Shown: positions 16,731 through 26,274, counted from the stretch's first letter. The stretch: DNA of 64,000 nt from Hugenholtzia roseola DSM 9546 (GCF_000422585.1 NZ_KE383885.1:114594-178593), one strand, 5' to 3'. Numbers and translations are program-made. Notes: generated by a model from the letters alone, not told the origin.

Positions 16731-18143
16731 CTACAATTTAAAGACGTTGATATTGAAATTTCCGCCCGAAGTGATGTCGAAAACAACCGTTTTTGAAAAA
16801 GAGCTATCCGCCGCTTCTGCTGCGCGATACACAAATTTGTAGCGTCCGGGCTGCAAAGCCAAAGTCATCTGGGTAATGTTATTTTCTTGAAGATTGCAGA
16901 GCCACTCCTCGCTGCCATCTGACTTCAAGACATAAATGCTGGCAAAGCCTGCCAATTTGTTCAAGATGGTAAGCATACCGGGCGAAGGAATGTCTATTTT
17001 GGTGGTCTTTCCTTGCGCAATTTCTACCTCTTTGAAAACAAGGCGCGGACGGGTCAGCACCTCTACTTCGTATTTTCCTACCAAAAGGCGTTCAGGTTCA
17101 TTTACTTTTTGTACCAAAAGGGTTTCAGACTTGCCTTTTTGTCTAATAATAGCCGCATGCTCGCGTGAATAGTCGGTCGCGCCCTTCTGATTGATTTGTA
17201 TGATGCCTTGCGGTGCTGCAATTTTGATGGCGTTGTGCCTGCCGCCGATAATTTCTACGCCTTTTTTTACGACAGGGGGAGTGGTATAGACAATGATGTC
17301 GTAAGTAGGGACAGGGTCTATTTTGAGCAAGTCGGTTTTGCCTGCCTTATCGCGAAAATGCACGATATTATAGGCGTTTCTGCCTGTGCTGGCATTGAAA
17401 AAGGCAACATTTACGTCTTTTTCGCGCAACTGCCCTTTGTCGTCTAAAAGCTCGACGCTGACGGTGGTCTTGCCCAAAGTTTGCTGCATGACCTCGCTAA
17501 GGGCATTTTTGAACTGCCGCCCATTTTGAGCATTGAGAAAACGCCCCATACAAGCAAAAGCCTCCAAATATTTCAGTTCTATTCCCATGCCCACAACAAA
17601 AGGACGCAAGAAGATATTTTTTTCCTGCAAGCCACGCGAAATAGCACAGGGGTCGCCATTGCAGGCTTCAATTCCATCTGTAATCAGAATGATGATATTG
17701 CGCGTATTGCGCGTATCAGCGGCAAAATCCTTCGTTGCTTGTTCCAAAGAGTAGGCAATGGGCGTAGTGCCTTTGGCGGTAATTTCGTATAGCTTTTGGC
17801 GGATTTGATTGTGCGTTTTGGCTTTAATAGGCACTTCGAGCTTGGTATCTTGGCAATTTTTCTGGTTAGGGTAGAATTGATGCCCATACACGCGCAGCCC
17901 TACTTCGGTATAAGGCAGTTGTGCCACCGAATCGATGAGTTCGGATAAGATTTGTCGGGCAATTTCCATGCGCGTGCTTCCGTCCCAATCGGTGTTCATG
18001 CTTCCGCTGGCATCTAAGACAAACAAGATGCGCGTCGTTTGTGGAATTTCCTCCTTTTGCGCCTGCAAGAGGGCATTTTTTCCCATTATCGAGAAAAAAA
18101 CGACAAAGAGTAGGCAGAATTTTTTGTATCGGTAGAGGCTCAT
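16731..18143 (-). CDS. Exported von Willebrand factor A domain protein
   Basis: The 470-residue protein has a signal peptide (to about residue 29, ...NALLQAQ). The VWA domain at ~37-225 has an intact MIDAS: DASGSMN, the Thr of GTTPIAYSL and ITDGIEAC. The remainder is beta-rich with two or three Ig/CarboxypepD-like modules (VSVELLDDKGQLREKDVNVAF; VGKYEVEVLTRPRLVFKEVEIAQGKTTKIDI), reminiscent of proteins that bind metal-dependent ligands at the cell surface. It sits between a PAS histidine kinase and the CHAT-STAND gene, same strand, with gaps of 54 and 76 bases. No catalytic role is visible. Confidence 0.85.
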   Translation of the reverse strand: MSLYRYKKFCLLFVVFFSIMGKNALLQAQKEEIPQTTRILFVLDASGSMNTDWDGSTRMEIARQILSELIDSVAQLPYTEVGLRVYGHQFYPNQKNCQDTKLEVPIKAKTHNQIRQKLYEITAKGTTPIAYSLEQATKDFAADTRNTRNIIILITDGIEACNGDPCAISRGLQEKNIFLRPFVVGMGIELKYLEAFACMGRFLNAQNGRQFKNALSEVMQQTLGKTTVSVELLDDKGQLREKDVNVAFFNASTGRNAYNIVHFRDKAGKTDLLKIDPVPTYDIIVYTTPPVVKKGVEIIGGRHNAIKIAAPQGIIQINQKGATDYSREHAAIIRQKGKSETLLVQKVNEPERLLVGKYEVEVLTRPRLVFKEVEIAQGKTTKIDIPSPGMLTILNKLAGFASIYVLKSDGSEEWLCNLQENNITQMTLALQPGRYKFVYRAAEAADSSFSKTVVFDITSGGNFNINVFKL

Positions 18144-18197
18144 AAAAGATGTTTTTTTAGGGGTTGAGATTTCTTGTGTCGAGATTTTTGGGGAAAA

Positions 18198-20345
18198 CTA
18201 ATAGAGCGGAAAAGTAATTTTGAAAGTCGTTCCTTTTCCTACTTCGCTCTCTATATCAATTTTACCGCCTAAGGCTTCTACCTGTGTTTTTACCAAGTAA
18301 AGCCCGATACCTTTTCCCTCGATGTGAAGGTGAAAACGCTGATAGAGGGTAAAGATTTTGTCTTTGTAGGTCTTCAAATCAATGCCCACGCCGTTGTCTT
18401 GAAAGTAGAGGCGCATTTTTTGGTCTTTTTGCTCCGTCCAGATGCTAATGATAGGCAGAGCCTCACTCTTGTATTTGATGGCATTGGAAATAAGATTAAA
18501 GAAAATACTTTGAATGTAACTTTTTACGGCAAAAAAATCATCTATTTGCGAAAAGTCTGTAAAAAGTTCTACCTGATGTTTGAGAATATGGTCGCGCAAA
18601 TTTTCTACTGTTTGTTGGAAAATGGAGGAAAAACGGACACGCTCGCGCTTTTCGTCTATTTTTGTGCGTACCTCCAAAATTTTAGAGAGGTCTTTAATCA
18701 CTTCATCTAAACTCTGCGCCGAAGTTTTGAGATGCCCCACTACCGTTTTGTTCCATTCGTCTTTGATTTCCTCCTCATTCAAGACCGAAGTAAGCCCCAA
18801 GATTCGCGCCACAGGTGCGCGTAGGTTGTGAGAAGTGATATAGGAAAAATCGCGTAAGTTGTTGTTTTGTTGGATAAGCTGTTGGATAGCTTCCTTTTTT
18901 TCATTTTCGGCTTGCCGCTGCTCACTTACGTCCTGTCCGATACTGATAGTGCCGATAATTTTACCTTGTGTGTCGCGCAAAGTGGTGTTGTTCCACGCAA
19001 TCACGCGGATTCTACCTCTTTTGGTGAGGATAGAATTTTCGGCGTTGTATTCCATTGTGCGGTTGTGTCTTATTTTTTCAAAAAAACCAGCCTTTACACG
19101 CTCTCTCTCCTTCTCTGGCAAAAAAACATCAAACCAACTGCTGCCCATTACTTCTTTTCGCAAATAGCCTAATCTTTCTAAGGCAAAATCATTTACAAAA
19201 TTAACTTTCCCCTCTGTATCTAACCCAATACAAATCAAACGCATCTTTTCCATCGTCTGGCGGAAACTTTCTTCGGATAAAATACGCGCCAATTCTGCCT
19301 CTTTTTGTGCCGTAATGTCGCTAATCATACCACTAACCTGCACTGCCTCGCCCGCTTCGGAAAGCACTAACCAAGTTTGCAGCCAAAGCCATGCGATTTT
19401 TCCATTTTTGCGAAAGATGCGAAAAGTAACATCAGAGGCAGGCGAAGCCGCCGAAAGTTGTAGGGCAGCCAACACACTTTCCCTATCTCTTTCATGAACG
19501 ATTTGGGCAAAAGAGAGCAGACTTTTTTCCTGCAAATTAAGCGCGTTGGAGTGTGTATCGAAGCGTATATTTTTTTCTAAAAAATCGCGCTTATAGCCCG
19601 TAATGCTTTCTATGGCGGAGTTGAGAAATTGTAGCTGCCCCGTTTTGAGGTCTAATGTCCAGATGCTATCGGCAAGGGTTTCTAAAATGGTTTGCAGCCT
19701 GCCTTCGGTTTGGCGCACCAAATCCTCTGCCTGTTGGGTGATGACCTCATTGGCGAGGCGCAATTTTTCGTTTATCTCGGCAAAGGTTTCATTCATAGCC
19801 GAAAGTTCTTCATTGGTCGCCATAAGCTCGTCGTAGAGTTGCTGCTTTTCTATTTGGTCGCTTTTTTCGGCATCAATATCAGAGATAGAACCTGCCATGC
19901 GCAAGGGCTGCCCTTGTGCGTCTTTTTCGCATTTGCCATGCACGCGAAACCATTTGTAGATTGTTCCTACTTTGATTCTCAAATCCATTTGCATTTTTTC
20001 GTCATAGCGAATATGCCTTTCTGCCAATATTTTGAGCCTTTCTTTGTCTTTGGGAAAAAGCAGCGATTTGATTTGCAAAAAGGTGGGCTTGGCTTCTTCG
20101 CGCTCTATTTGCAGCATTTTGCAGCAATAATCGGAAAGGTATAAATTGTGCTTATCCTCTGCCTGCCATTCCCATATACCAAAATCCACACCTTCCACCA
20201 CCAATTCCAGACGGCGATTTACCGCTCCTACTTCCAGATTAGAAGCCTCCAGCTCGGCTTTCAAATTTTTGAGGGCTTGGAAAAGTTCGGCTTGCAAGTG
20301 GGCAAATTTATTTTCCAAGTCTTGAATTTTATTGTGAGAAGGCAT
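18198..20345 (-). CDS. Multi-PAS sensor histidine kinase
   Basis: The 715-residue soluble kinase begins with a coiled coil, then three PAS/PAC modules (about 55-170, 215-345 and 355-480), each with PAC signatures such as GSISDIDAEK, GMISDITAQKE and GTISIGQDVSEQRQ. A HisKA-like dimerisation helix has the phospho-acceptor in HNLRAPVARILGL. The ATP-binding domain keeps the N-box (NLISNAIKYK), G1 (FQDNGVGID) and G2 (GKGIGLYLVKTQVEALGG). No receiver domain and no response-regulator gene adjoin it, so it is an orphan kinase. PAS ligands cannot be told from sequence; the absence of membrane helices suggests an internal signal. Confidence 0.93.
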   Translation of the reverse strand: MPSHNKIQDLENKFAHLQAELFQALKNLKAELEASNLEVGAVNRRLELVVEGVDFGIWEWQAEDKHNLYLSDYCCKMLQIEREEAKPTFLQIKSLLFPKDKERLKILAERHIRYDEKMQMDLRIKVGTIYKWFRVHGKCEKDAQGQPLRMAGSISDIDAEKSDQIEKQQLYDELMATNEELSAMNETFAEINEKLRLANEVITQQAEDLVRQTEGRLQTILETLADSIWTLDLKTGQLQFLNSAIESITGYKRDFLEKNIRFDTHSNALNLQEKSLLSFAQIVHERDRESVLAALQLSAASPASDVTFRIFRKNGKIAWLWLQTWLVLSEAGEAVQVSGMISDITAQKEAELARILSEESFRQTMEKMRLICIGLDTEGKVNFVNDFALERLGYLRKEVMGSSWFDVFLPEKERERVKAGFFEKIRHNRTMEYNAENSILTKRGRIRVIAWNNTTLRDTQGKIIGTISIGQDVSEQRQAENEKKEAIQQLIQQNNNLRDFSYITSHNLRAPVARILGLTSVLNEEEIKDEWNKTVVGHLKTSAQSLDEVIKDLSKILEVRTKIDEKRERVRFSSIFQQTVENLRDHILKHQVELFTDFSQIDDFFAVKSYIQSIFFNLISNAIKYKSEALPIISIWTEQKDQKMRLYFQDNGVGIDLKTYKDKIFTLYQRFHLHIEGKGIGLYLVKTQVEALGGKIDIESEVGKGTTFKITFPLY

Positions 20346-20420
20346 AGTTGGTTTTTTTGTAAAAATAAAAAGGATAGAGAAAGGGCGAAAAAAGTTTTTT
20401 TGCCTTTTTCGCCTAAAAAG

Positions 20421-21404
20421 CTATAAATGATGCCAATACCAATCTATCGCTGCCCGCACCCCTGCCTCGAAATTGTGGGTAGGACGGTAGCCCAAATACT
20501 GCACCGCCTTTTCTATACTTGCCTGCGAATGAGGAATATCGCCCTTCCGGTAAGGCGCAAAGATAGGGTCGAGGGTCGCAATTTGAGAGTCGTATTGTGC
20601 TAAATAATGTCGTAAAATTTGGTACATTTCTAAAAGTGAAGTGCGCCCTCCACAGGCGACGTTATAGACTGTGTTGAGTGCCTGCGGATTTTGGGTTTGG
20701 GCGGCTAATTCATTGATTTGCAAAACGTTGTCAATATACGTAAAATCGCGGGAATAATCGCCTTTTCCATTGATGGTTGGTTGTTTTTTTTGCATCAAAA
20801 GCATAATAAATTTCGGAATGACGGCGGCATACGCGCCTGCGGGGTCTTGTCTGCGTCCGAAAACATTAAAATATCGCAATCCCACTACCTCTAAGCCATA
20901 TAAGGCTGCAAAATTTTGCGCATACAGTTCATTGACGTATTTGGTGATGGCATAGGGCGAAAGCGGTTTTCCTATGTTTTCTTCTACTTTGGGCAGTTTT
21001 TCCGAGTCGCCGTAAGTAGAAGAACTGGCAGCATAGACAAAACGGCGCACCTTGTTTTCTTTTGCCGCCCAAAGCATATTGAGCATGCCCGAAATATTGA
21101 TGTCGTTGGTTAGGATAGGATTTTCTATCGAGCGCGGCACGCTCCCCAAAGCTGCCTGATGCAAGACTACCTCTACGCCTTCGGTGGCAGCCAAGCAGGT
21201 TTCGAGCTGCCGAATATCGCCTTCGATGAGCTTGAAATTGGGGTGCGTTAAAAAGTCTGCAATATTTTCCCTTTTGCCCGTTAGGAAATTATCCAAGCAA
21301 ATCACTTGATTATTTTGGCTTAAAAATTTTTCACACAAATTAGAACCAATAAAACCAGCACCGCCTGTAACCAGCACGACGCTATTTTGAAGTGTTGTAT
21401 TCAT
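20421..21404 (-). CDS. UDP-sugar 4-epimerase, WbpP-like (SDR family)
   Basis: This is an extended short-chain dehydrogenase of about 327 residues that should interconvert UDP-GlcNAc/UDP-GalNAc or UDP-Glc/UDP-Gal for surface polysaccharide. The NAD-binding motif is GGAGFIGSNL near residue 12, with the catalytic Ser in AASSSTYG and Tyr/Lys in YAITKY. The segment GLRYFNVFGRRQDPAGAYAAVIPKFI resembles the WbpP/TviC group. I chose ATG at 21404 over 21422 because the Rossmann motif usually begins near residue 8. No glycosyltransferase cluster is adjacent. Confidence 0.88.
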   Translation of the reverse strand: MNTTLQNSVVLVTGGAGFIGSNLCEKFLSQNNQVICLDNFLTGKRENIADFLTHPNFKLIEGDIRQLETCLAATEGVEVVLHQAALGSVPRSIENPILTNDINISGMLNMLWAAKENKVRRFVYAASSSTYGDSEKLPKVEENIGKPLSPYAITKYVNELYAQNFAALYGLEVVGLRYFNVFGRRQDPAGAYAAVIPKFIMLLMQKKQPTINGKGDYSRDFTYIDNVLQINELAAQTQNPQALNTVYNVACGGRTSLLEMYQILRHYLAQYDSQIATLDPIFAPYRKGDIPHSQASIEKAVQYLGYRPTHNFEAGVRAAIDWYWHHL

Positions 21405-21510
21405 CTCTTGTTTTTTAATCATTTTTTAAAATAGCAACCAAAGAACGCATCAAACGCTAAAAAAAGAGCAGAAAATAGCTTCAAGAGAAGTCAATTCCCA
21501 CTTTTTTTAT

Positions 21511-21518
21511 TATTTTTG
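21511..21518 (+). promoter_or_regulatory. Putative -7 element before the YkoF-like gene
   Basis: TATTTTTG matches TAnnTTTG and is 125 bases before the 21643 start codon. No convincing TTTG -33 element lies at the usual distance, so this is tentative. Confidence 0.35.
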
Positions 21519-21642
21519 CCTCATTCCCTTTCCCAACTGCCTTTCTCTATTTTGCCACAAGAAAAATAGAGCGCGGCAGGCAAACAAAGCTACACAAAAA
21601 TCGGCTTGTTCGCAAAAGACAAAATCCTAACCCAAGTTTAGC

Positions 21643-21933
21643 ATGCGTATTTCCGTAGAAATTAGTTTATATCCTTTACAAGATAACTACCGCCCTTTGG
21701 TCAGGGGCTTTATCGAAGACTTGCAGGCAAGGCTTGCCGTGCTGCCCGAAGCTACCCAAGTGCAGAACTACCTGCGTGTCAATGGCATGAGCAGCCAACT
21801 TTTTGGGGAGTGGCAAATTTTGATGCCCATTTTAGAAAAAACTTTGGAGCAGACCCTACTAAAAGGCAAAATGTCGGTTGTGATAAAAATGCTTTCTACC
21901 GACGTAGGCGCGTATGAGTTTAGGCAATCATAA
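21643..21933 (+). CDS. YkoF-like small ligand-binding protein
   Basis: The 96-residue protein starts MRISVEISLYPLQDNYRPLVRGFIEDL and ends with a strand-rich segment (KMSVVIKMLSTDVGAY). That pattern, a beta-strand with LYPL followed by an amphipathic helix, resembles single-domain members of the YkoF/MTH1187 thiamine- or hydroxymethylpyrimidine-binding superfamily common in Bacteroidota. Ligand residues cannot be assigned with confidence. It is followed by repeat R2 and then recG on the same strand. Confidence 0.6.
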   Translation: MRISVEISLYPLQDNYRPLVRGFIEDLQARLAVLPEATQVQNYLRVNGMSSQLFGEWQILMPILEKTLEQTLLKGKMSVVIKMLSTDVGAYEFRQS

Positions 21934-21935
21934 GG

Positions 21936-22030
21936 GAATAAAATTGGGCTTTTATTTGTTTTTTAGGTCTGGAAAAAATTTTATTCCACTCAAACTTCGG
22001 ACAAAGCAGTGCCTTTTCCCTACTCTGGAT
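21936..22030. repeat. Dispersed repeat R2, copy 2 (diverged)
   Basis: Between the YkoF-like gene and recG lies GGACAAAGCAGTGCC followed by TTTTCCCTAC, nearly the palindrome seen at 5910-5930 (GGACAAGGCA...TGCCTTGTCC) but with its symmetry partly lost. Upstream it has GGAATAAAATTGGGC, a relative of the R2 opening motif. Confidence 0.5.
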
Positions 22031-22046
22031 TTAAAACGAACTTTAT

Positions 22047-24167
22047 ATGGACAACCAAGCGGCTTTTCCTTCGCGCTCTGATAATCTTTTCCAAACGCCT
22101 ATCGCCTTTTTAAAGGGTGTAGGCGAAAAAAGAGCTGATATTTTGAAAACAGAACTGCAAATTTATACATTTGCCGACCTGCTTTTGTACTATCCCTTTC
22201 GATACGAAGACCGTAGCTCTTTTCATCATATCGGCGATATTACCGAAGAAAATGCGGCTGTGCAGCTAAAAGGCATCATGCGCAACATACAACTTTGGGG
22301 CGAAGGAACGAAAAAACGCTTGGAAGCAACCTTAGAAGACGACACAGGTATAGTCAAATTGGTTTGGTTTTCAGGGGCAAATTGGATAAAAAATAAACTA
22401 ACAGAAGGCAAGACCTATATCGTTTATGGCAAGCCCAATCTCTACGGACGCAATTTTAGCATTTCGCACCCCGATTTCGAACTTTTTAGCCCTGAAAAGG
22501 AGAAAAAAACAAGCCTCATTCCCGTCTATCATACCACCGAAAAATGCAAGCGTGTGGGCATGGATAGTCGCGCTTTGGTAGAATTGCAGAAAGAACTCTT
22601 GCGCACCGTTCATAAAGAAATTCGCGAAAGCCTACCCGATTCGCTTCTAAGCCAAAACCAACTTTTAGACCGCCGAAACGCCCTTATTTCTATTCATTTC
22701 CCCAAAAACGAACCACTTTTGCGGCAAGCCCGAAGAAGGCTCAAATACGAAGAACTCTTTTTTATTCAGTTACAACTCTTGCAAGGCAGAGTGGCTCGCA
22801 TAGAAAACAATGCGGGTATCATCTTTTCGAAAGTAGAAAAACTAAATCTTTTCTATAAAGAGCATCTGCCCTTTGATTTGACCAACGCCCAAAAGAGGGT
22901 CTTGCGCGAAATTTATCAAGACCTCAAAAGTGGCAAACAGATGAACCGCCTCCTGCAAGGCGACGTAGGTAGTGGCAAGACGATTGTTGCCTTTATTTGC
23001 ATGCTTATGGCGTATGACAATGGCGCACAGAGCTGCCTGATGGCTCCTACCGAAATTTTAGCCGAACAGCACTACCAAAGCCTATTAGTTTTTGCTAAAA
23101 AATTAGGCATCAAGATTACACTGCTCACAGGCTCGACGAAAGAAAAAACAAGGCGCGTTTTATTGGAAGAATTGGCAGACGGACAGCTCGATATGATTGT
23201 CGGCACGCATGCACTTTTGGAAGATAGGGTACAATTTAAAAATTTGGGCTTGTGTATCATCGACGAACAGCACCGTTTTGGCGTAGCACAAAGGGCAAAA
23301 CTTTGGCAAAAAAATGACCAAGCGTTTCCCCATATCTTGGTCATGACCGCGACCCCCATTCCGCGTACCCTTGCCATGACGCTATACGGCGACCTCGACC
23401 TCTCGCTCATCGACGAACTACCCGCAGGACGCAAACCCATCAAGACCGTCCATCGCTTTGATGCACACCGTTTGCGCGTTTTCGGCTTTTTGCGCCACCA
23501 AATTCAGGAAGGAAGGCAGGTTTATATCGTGTATCCGCTGATTGAAGAATCCGAAAAAATGGACTTAAAGAGTTTGGAAGATGGTTATGAAAGTGTCAAA
23601 CGCGCCTTTCCCGACATTCCCATAGGCATTTTGCATGGCAGAATGTTGCCCAAAGATAAGGATTTTGAGATGCAGCGTTTTGTAAAAGGTGAAACCAAGA
23701 TTATGGTTGCCACTACCGTTATCGAGGTTGGCGTGAATGTCCCCAATGCTTCGGTGATGATTATCGAAAATGCAGAGCGATTTGGTCTTTCGCAGCTACA
23801 CCAACTTCGTGGGCGCGTAGGGCGAGGCGGCTACCAATCCTACTGTATCCTGATGACTTCGCACAAACTTTCGGCAGATGGCAAAAGGCGCATGGATACG
23901 ATGGTCAGAACCAATAATGGCTTTGAAATTGCGGACGAAGACCTCAAATTGAGAGGGGCAGGCAATTTGGCAGGCACACAGCAAAGTGGTGCCGTTTCGC
24001 TTACCATTGCCGACCTTGCCCAAGATGGTGAAATTTTGACGACCGCACGCCAAAATGCCCTCGACATCTTAGAAGCCGACCCACAACTAACCCAATACCA
24101 AATCTTGAAGCAACAGCTCGAAGCACTAAGGAAAAAAGAGCCAATTCAGTGGAGTGAAATTAGTTAA
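22047..24167 (+). CDS. recG: ATP-dependent DNA helicase RecG
   Basis: The 706-residue branched-DNA translocase reverses stalled forks and processes Holliday junctions. The N-terminal wedge/OB region runs to ~190 (TPIAFLKGVGEKRADIL...YPFRYEDRS). Helicase motifs include DLTNAQKRVLREI, GDVGSGKTIVA, MAPTEILAEQHY, TGSTKEKTRR, IIDEQHRFGVAQR (DEQH box), MTATPIPRTLAMT and VATTVIEVGVNVPNA. The C-terminal segment (GRVGRGGYQSYC, LKLRGAGNLAGTQQSG) is complete. The length is usual for the family. It converges on hemW with only 25 bases between. Confidence 0.97.
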   Translation: MDNQAAFPSRSDNLFQTPIAFLKGVGEKRADILKTELQIYTFADLLLYYPFRYEDRSSFHHIGDITEENAAVQLKGIMRNIQLWGEGTKKRLEATLEDDTGIVKLVWFSGANWIKNKLTEGKTYIVYGKPNLYGRNFSISHPDFELFSPEKEKKTSLIPVYHTTEKCKRVGMDSRALVELQKELLRTVHKEIRESLPDSLLSQNQLLDRRNALISIHFPKNEPLLRQARRRLKYEELFFIQLQLLQGRVARIENNAGIIFSKVEKLNLFYKEHLPFDLTNAQKRVLREIYQDLKSGKQMNRLLQGDVGSGKTIVAFICMLMAYDNGAQSCLMAPTEILAEQHYQSLLVFAKKLGIKITLLTGSTKEKTRRVLLEELADGQLDMIVGTHALLEDRVQFKNLGLCIIDEQHRFGVAQRAKLWQKNDQAFPHILVMTATPIPRTLAMTLYGDLDLSLIDELPAGRKPIKTVHRFDAHRLRVFGFLRHQIQEGRQVYIVYPLIEESEKMDLKSLEDGYESVKRAFPDIPIGILHGRMLPKDKDFEMQRFVKGETKIMVATTVIEVGVNVPNASVMIIENAERFGLSQLHQLRGRVGRGGYQSYCILMTSHKLSADGKRRMDTMVRTNNGFEIADEDLKLRGAGNLAGTQQSGAVSLTIADLAQDGEILTTARQNALDILEADPQLTQYQILKQQLEALRKKEPIQWSEIS

Positions 24168-24192
24168 AAAATTCTAAAAAAAATACATTTTA

Positions 24193-25320
24193 CTACCAAA
24201 AAAGCCGCCAAGCGATTTCGTCAGCCAAGAGTCGCCCTGCTTTGGTGAGTTTGATGGAGGTTTTGTCGAAGGTAAGCAAATTTTGCTTTTGGTAAGAAGA
24301 AAGGAGGTTGAAATTTTTTTGATATAAATCGTAATGCCACTGGTTTTTTATTTTTACCAAATCTGTCCCCCAAATGGTGCGCAAAGAAGTGAGAATGTAG
24401 TCATTGAGCCGCTCCTGTGGCGAAAGGGTTTCTATCGAATAGGGTTTTTCACCCTTTTCGAGGGCAGTCATATATTTGTGGTTGTTGTCAAAATTTACAA
24501 ATCGCTCTTTCCCATCATAGCTATGCGCCGAAGCCCCAATTCCTAAATAGGGCTTTTCCTGCCAATAGGCGGTATTGTGTACGGCATACGCCCCATTTTT
24601 AGCGAAATTAGAAATTTCATATTGCTCGAAGCCCGCCTTTTCGAGTTTTTCTACCAAAAAAGAAAACTGTTCGGCTGCCAAATCTTCCTCTAATTCCTGC
24701 AATCTACCCTTTTTAAGGGCATTGCCGAAAGCAGTTTTGGGTTCTATCGTTAGGGTATAAGCCGATAAATGGTCTATACCCAAATTGATGGCAATGTCTA
24801 AATCTTTTTCCAAAGCGGCAATCGTGCTATTGGGATAGGCATAAATCAAATCGAGCGATAGCCGATTAAAGCCCACCGCTCGCGCCCTTTCTACACAGGC
24901 ACGCGCCTCTGCCGCGCTATGGCTACGGTTCATAAATTTCAAGACCTGTTCATCAAAAGACTGAATCCCGATACTTAGGCGGTTGATGCCAATTTCCCAA
25001 AATTGTCGCAATTTGTCTTCTGTCAAATCATCAGGATTTGCCTCTAAGGTAATTTCTGCCTTCGGTGCAAGGGTAAAATATTTGCGCACCGTTTTGAGCA
25101 AACCCGCTATGTCTTTGGCTTCTAATAGCGAAGGCGTGCCGCCGCCAAAATAGACGCTTTGTAGGGCTTGCGTAGTGGGGAAAAACTGCTTTCGTAGGCG
25201 AACTTCTTTTTGCATCATCTCCAAAAGTTTTTCTTTGTGGCGCAAACTTGTTACGAAGTGAAAGTCGCAATAATGGCAGGCTTGTTTGCAAAAAGGGATA
25301 TGAAAATAGATGCCAGACAT
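24193..25320 (-). CDS. hemW: Radical SAM heme chaperone HemW
   Basis: This protein of about 375 residues is a HemN relative that inserts heme into respiratory proteins rather than oxidising coproporphyrinogen. The 4Fe-4S motif is CKQACHYCDF (CxxxCxxC, followed by Phe rather than the fourth Cys of HemN). Further marks are YFGGGTPSLL, ITLEANPDDLT, NRLSIGIQSF, HLSAYTLTIEPKTAFG and YLGIGASAHSY. I chose the Met at 25320 (MSGIYFHIPFC) because the family starts just before IYxHxPFC; the frame extends to 25347. It ends facing recG. Confidence 0.95.
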   Translation of the reverse strand: MSGIYFHIPFCKQACHYCDFHFVTSLRHKEKLLEMMQKEVRLRKQFFPTTQALQSVYFGGGTPSLLEAKDIAGLLKTVRKYFTLAPKAEITLEANPDDLTEDKLRQFWEIGINRLSIGIQSFDEQVLKFMNRSHSAAEARACVERARAVGFNRLSLDLIYAYPNSTIAALEKDLDIAINLGIDHLSAYTLTIEPKTAFGNALKKGRLQELEEDLAAEQFSFLVEKLEKAGFEQYEISNFAKNGAYAVHNTAYWQEKPYLGIGASAHSYDGKERFVNFDNNHKYMTALEKGEKPYSIETLSPQERLNDYILTSLRTIWGTDLVKIKNQWHYDLYQKNFNLLSSYQKQNLLTFDKTSIKLTKAGRLLADEIAWRLFW

Positions 25321-25417
25321 AGGCGCGGATTTTGAGTGAAAGGGCAAAAGCGAAAGGAAGCCTAAAATTACACAAAGAGCGACCAGAAAAAATACAATTT
25401 AGAAAAATTGTGGGTAT

Positions 25418-25425
25418 TATTTTTG
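25418..25425 (+). promoter_or_regulatory. Putative -7 element before the zinc-ribbon lipoprotein
   Basis: TATTTTTG occurs 69 bases before the start codon at 25494, matching TAnnTTTG. The upstream -33 element is not clear. Confidence 0.4.
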
Positions 25426-25493
25426 CGCACTTAGGGAATTTTCACTATTTTTAACTTTTCAAATCGTATTACCTTATTTTAACGCTTTTCAAG

Positions 25494-26201
25494 ATGAACA
25501 AAAAACACACTCCCCTTGCACTCTTGGCTCTACTTTTTGCCCTTTTAGGCTTTACGGCTTGTTCTAAAAGTGTAGAAGGCGAACAGAAAAGTTGGGAAAG
25601 CAATCAGAAAGCCGTCAAGGATTTGGCACTTAGCTACCCTGCTTTCAAGAGCGTTTTAGAGTCGCAATTAGAAGCGGCACAGCAAGCCATGAAAGCCGCC
25701 GAAGGCATCAAAGACGAAAAAGAGCGCATCGAAAAAATGGCTGCCGCCAACGAAATGGCATTTGGCGAATTTGCCCGCTACCTCCGCAATTTTGACAAAG
25801 AGAAAAAGACTTTGCGCGAAAAAATGGACAAACTTGGTGCGCAAACCCTCGATGAAGCCAATCGCGCCAACGCCAATCGCGCCATAGAGGAAGCACGCAT
25901 GGCGTTGCAAAAGGCAGAGGCTGCCATCAGCAAAGGCGGAACGACGCTCGAAGATGCCACCTCCGCAACACGCCTTGCCAAAAAAGCCATCGAAGAGGCA
26001 ACCGAATCTATCACACGCATAGAAAAATTGGCACAAGACAAGCAAAAACAAACCACCGAACAGCAGGCACAGCAGCAGGCACAAGATTCTGTCAAGAAAG
26101 TAGAGGAGCAAAAAGCGCAATTCATCACTTGTCAGTATTGTCAAGTAAAAAATGAAGCTGGCTCTACCAAGTGCAAAGGTTGTAATGCGCCCCTAAACTA
26201 A
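25494..26201 (+). CDS. Lipoprotein with coiled coil and C-terminal zinc ribbon
   Basis: The 235-residue product has a type II signal peptide with a lipobox-like LGFTAC and mature Cys at about residue 23. The body is almost entirely Ala/Lys/Glu-rich helix (about 40-205), probably coiled coil, ending in a Gln-rich stretch. The last 25 residues (CQYCQVKNEAGSTKCKGCNAP) are a rubredoxin-like CxxC...CxxC zinc ribbon, a module normally found in the cytoplasm. No enzymatic motif is seen. The gene is monocistronic, with a strong terminator at 26237. The function is unknown. Confidence 0.75.
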   Translation: MNKKHTPLALLALLFALLGFTACSKSVEGEQKSWESNQKAVKDLALSYPAFKSVLESQLEAAQQAMKAAEGIKDEKERIEKMAAANEMAFGEFARYLRNFDKEKKTLREKMDKLGAQTLDEANRANANRAIEEARMALQKAEAAISKGGTTLEDATSATRLAKKAIEEATESITRIEKLAQDKQKQTTEQQAQQQAQDSVKKVEEQKAQFITCQYCQVKNEAGSTKCKGCNAPLN

Positions 26202-26236
26202 GTTTTCCCCACTTTTTTCTTTTGATACAAAGACTC

Positions 26237-26274
26237 AAAACCCAATAGAAGGCATTTTCTCTATTGGGTTTTTT
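26237..26274 (+). terminator. Rho-independent terminator of the zinc-ribbon lipoprotein gene
   Basis: The arms AAAACCCAATAGA and TCTATTGGGTTTT are perfect complements around a 10-base loop and run into further T residues. It is 35 bases after the stop codon. The arms are A- and T-rich outside, so termination may also work in reverse. Confidence 0.85.
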
